A DNA stretch of 5,716 nt from Rhodoferax sp. (GTDB lineage: Bacteria; Pseudomonadota; Gammaproteobacteria; Burkholderiales; Burkholderiaceae_C). Numbering within the stretch: the first letter of the stretch is position 1; the number at the start of each line of letters is the position of its first letter. The notes under the pieces are model-generated. The model worked only from the letters and a program-made list of their open reading frames with translations. It ran no database searches and had not been told where the DNA came from. Both the position numbers and the translations under genes were made by a program. Below, one piece after another: positions 5,700 through 5,716 of this stretch. The DNA is taken from contig JAQSDS010000113.1 in assembly GCA_029946045.1 (NCBI GenBank), positions 1 through 5,716 on the forward strand, written 5' to 3'.

Positions 5700-5716
5700 T
5701 TCTCTACCTCCGCAAA

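Overview
The window looks like ordinary chromosome from a GC-rich betaproteobacterium. The style of the proteins (GGDEF/EAL regulator, OYE-type alkene reductase, hexose-6-phosphate mutarotase, carnosinase-like M20 peptidase, YdiI-like thioesterase) suggests Burkholderiales, probably Comamonadaceae close to Rhodoferax or Polaromonas. That placement comes from protein resemblance recalled from memory, not from a search. No rRNA, tRNA, CRISPR array, transposase or phage gene is visible.

Layout, left to right. (1) Positions 1-1254 (+) hold the C-terminal part of a GGDEF-EAL cyclic-di-GMP protein whose beginning lies outside the window; its cyclase signature is degenerate (GGDTF) while its EAL phosphodiesterase motifs are intact. 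(2) After 36 bp comes an OYE-family alkene reductase of the NemA type (1291-2412, +). (3) The convergent gap 2413-2546 carries the most distinctive non-coding element: four perfect 16-bp tandem units plus one degenerate unit, ending in a REP-like palindrome with a GGAG head. (4) A D-hexose-6-phosphate mutarotase (YeaD family) lies on the minus strand (2547-3431). (5) A 141-bp divergent promoter region (3432-3572) separates it from (6) a 493-residue M20 metallopeptidase (3573-5054, +). (7) Only 4 bp beyond that stop codon, in convergent orientation, a YdiI/MenI-like hotdog-fold thioesterase ends (5059-5481, -). (8) The last 235 bp (5482-5716) hold the thioesterase leader and, at the right edge, two adjacent hairpins, again with a GGAG head when read on the minus strand. 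A weak reading frame runs off the right end there.

The genes do not form one pathway. Orientation alternates (+ + - + -), so apart from a possible c-di-GMP gene/alkene reductase co-transcript each gene is probably its own transcription unit. Functions range over signalling, xenobiotic or enal reduction, sugar-phosphate anomer interconversion, dipeptide or amide hydrolysis, and acyl-CoA hydrolysis. I found no convincing new multi-gene system. The points most worth a second look are the tandemly amplified half-REP array, the hairpin pair at the right edge, and the degenerate GGDEF domain that keeps its inhibitory-site motif.
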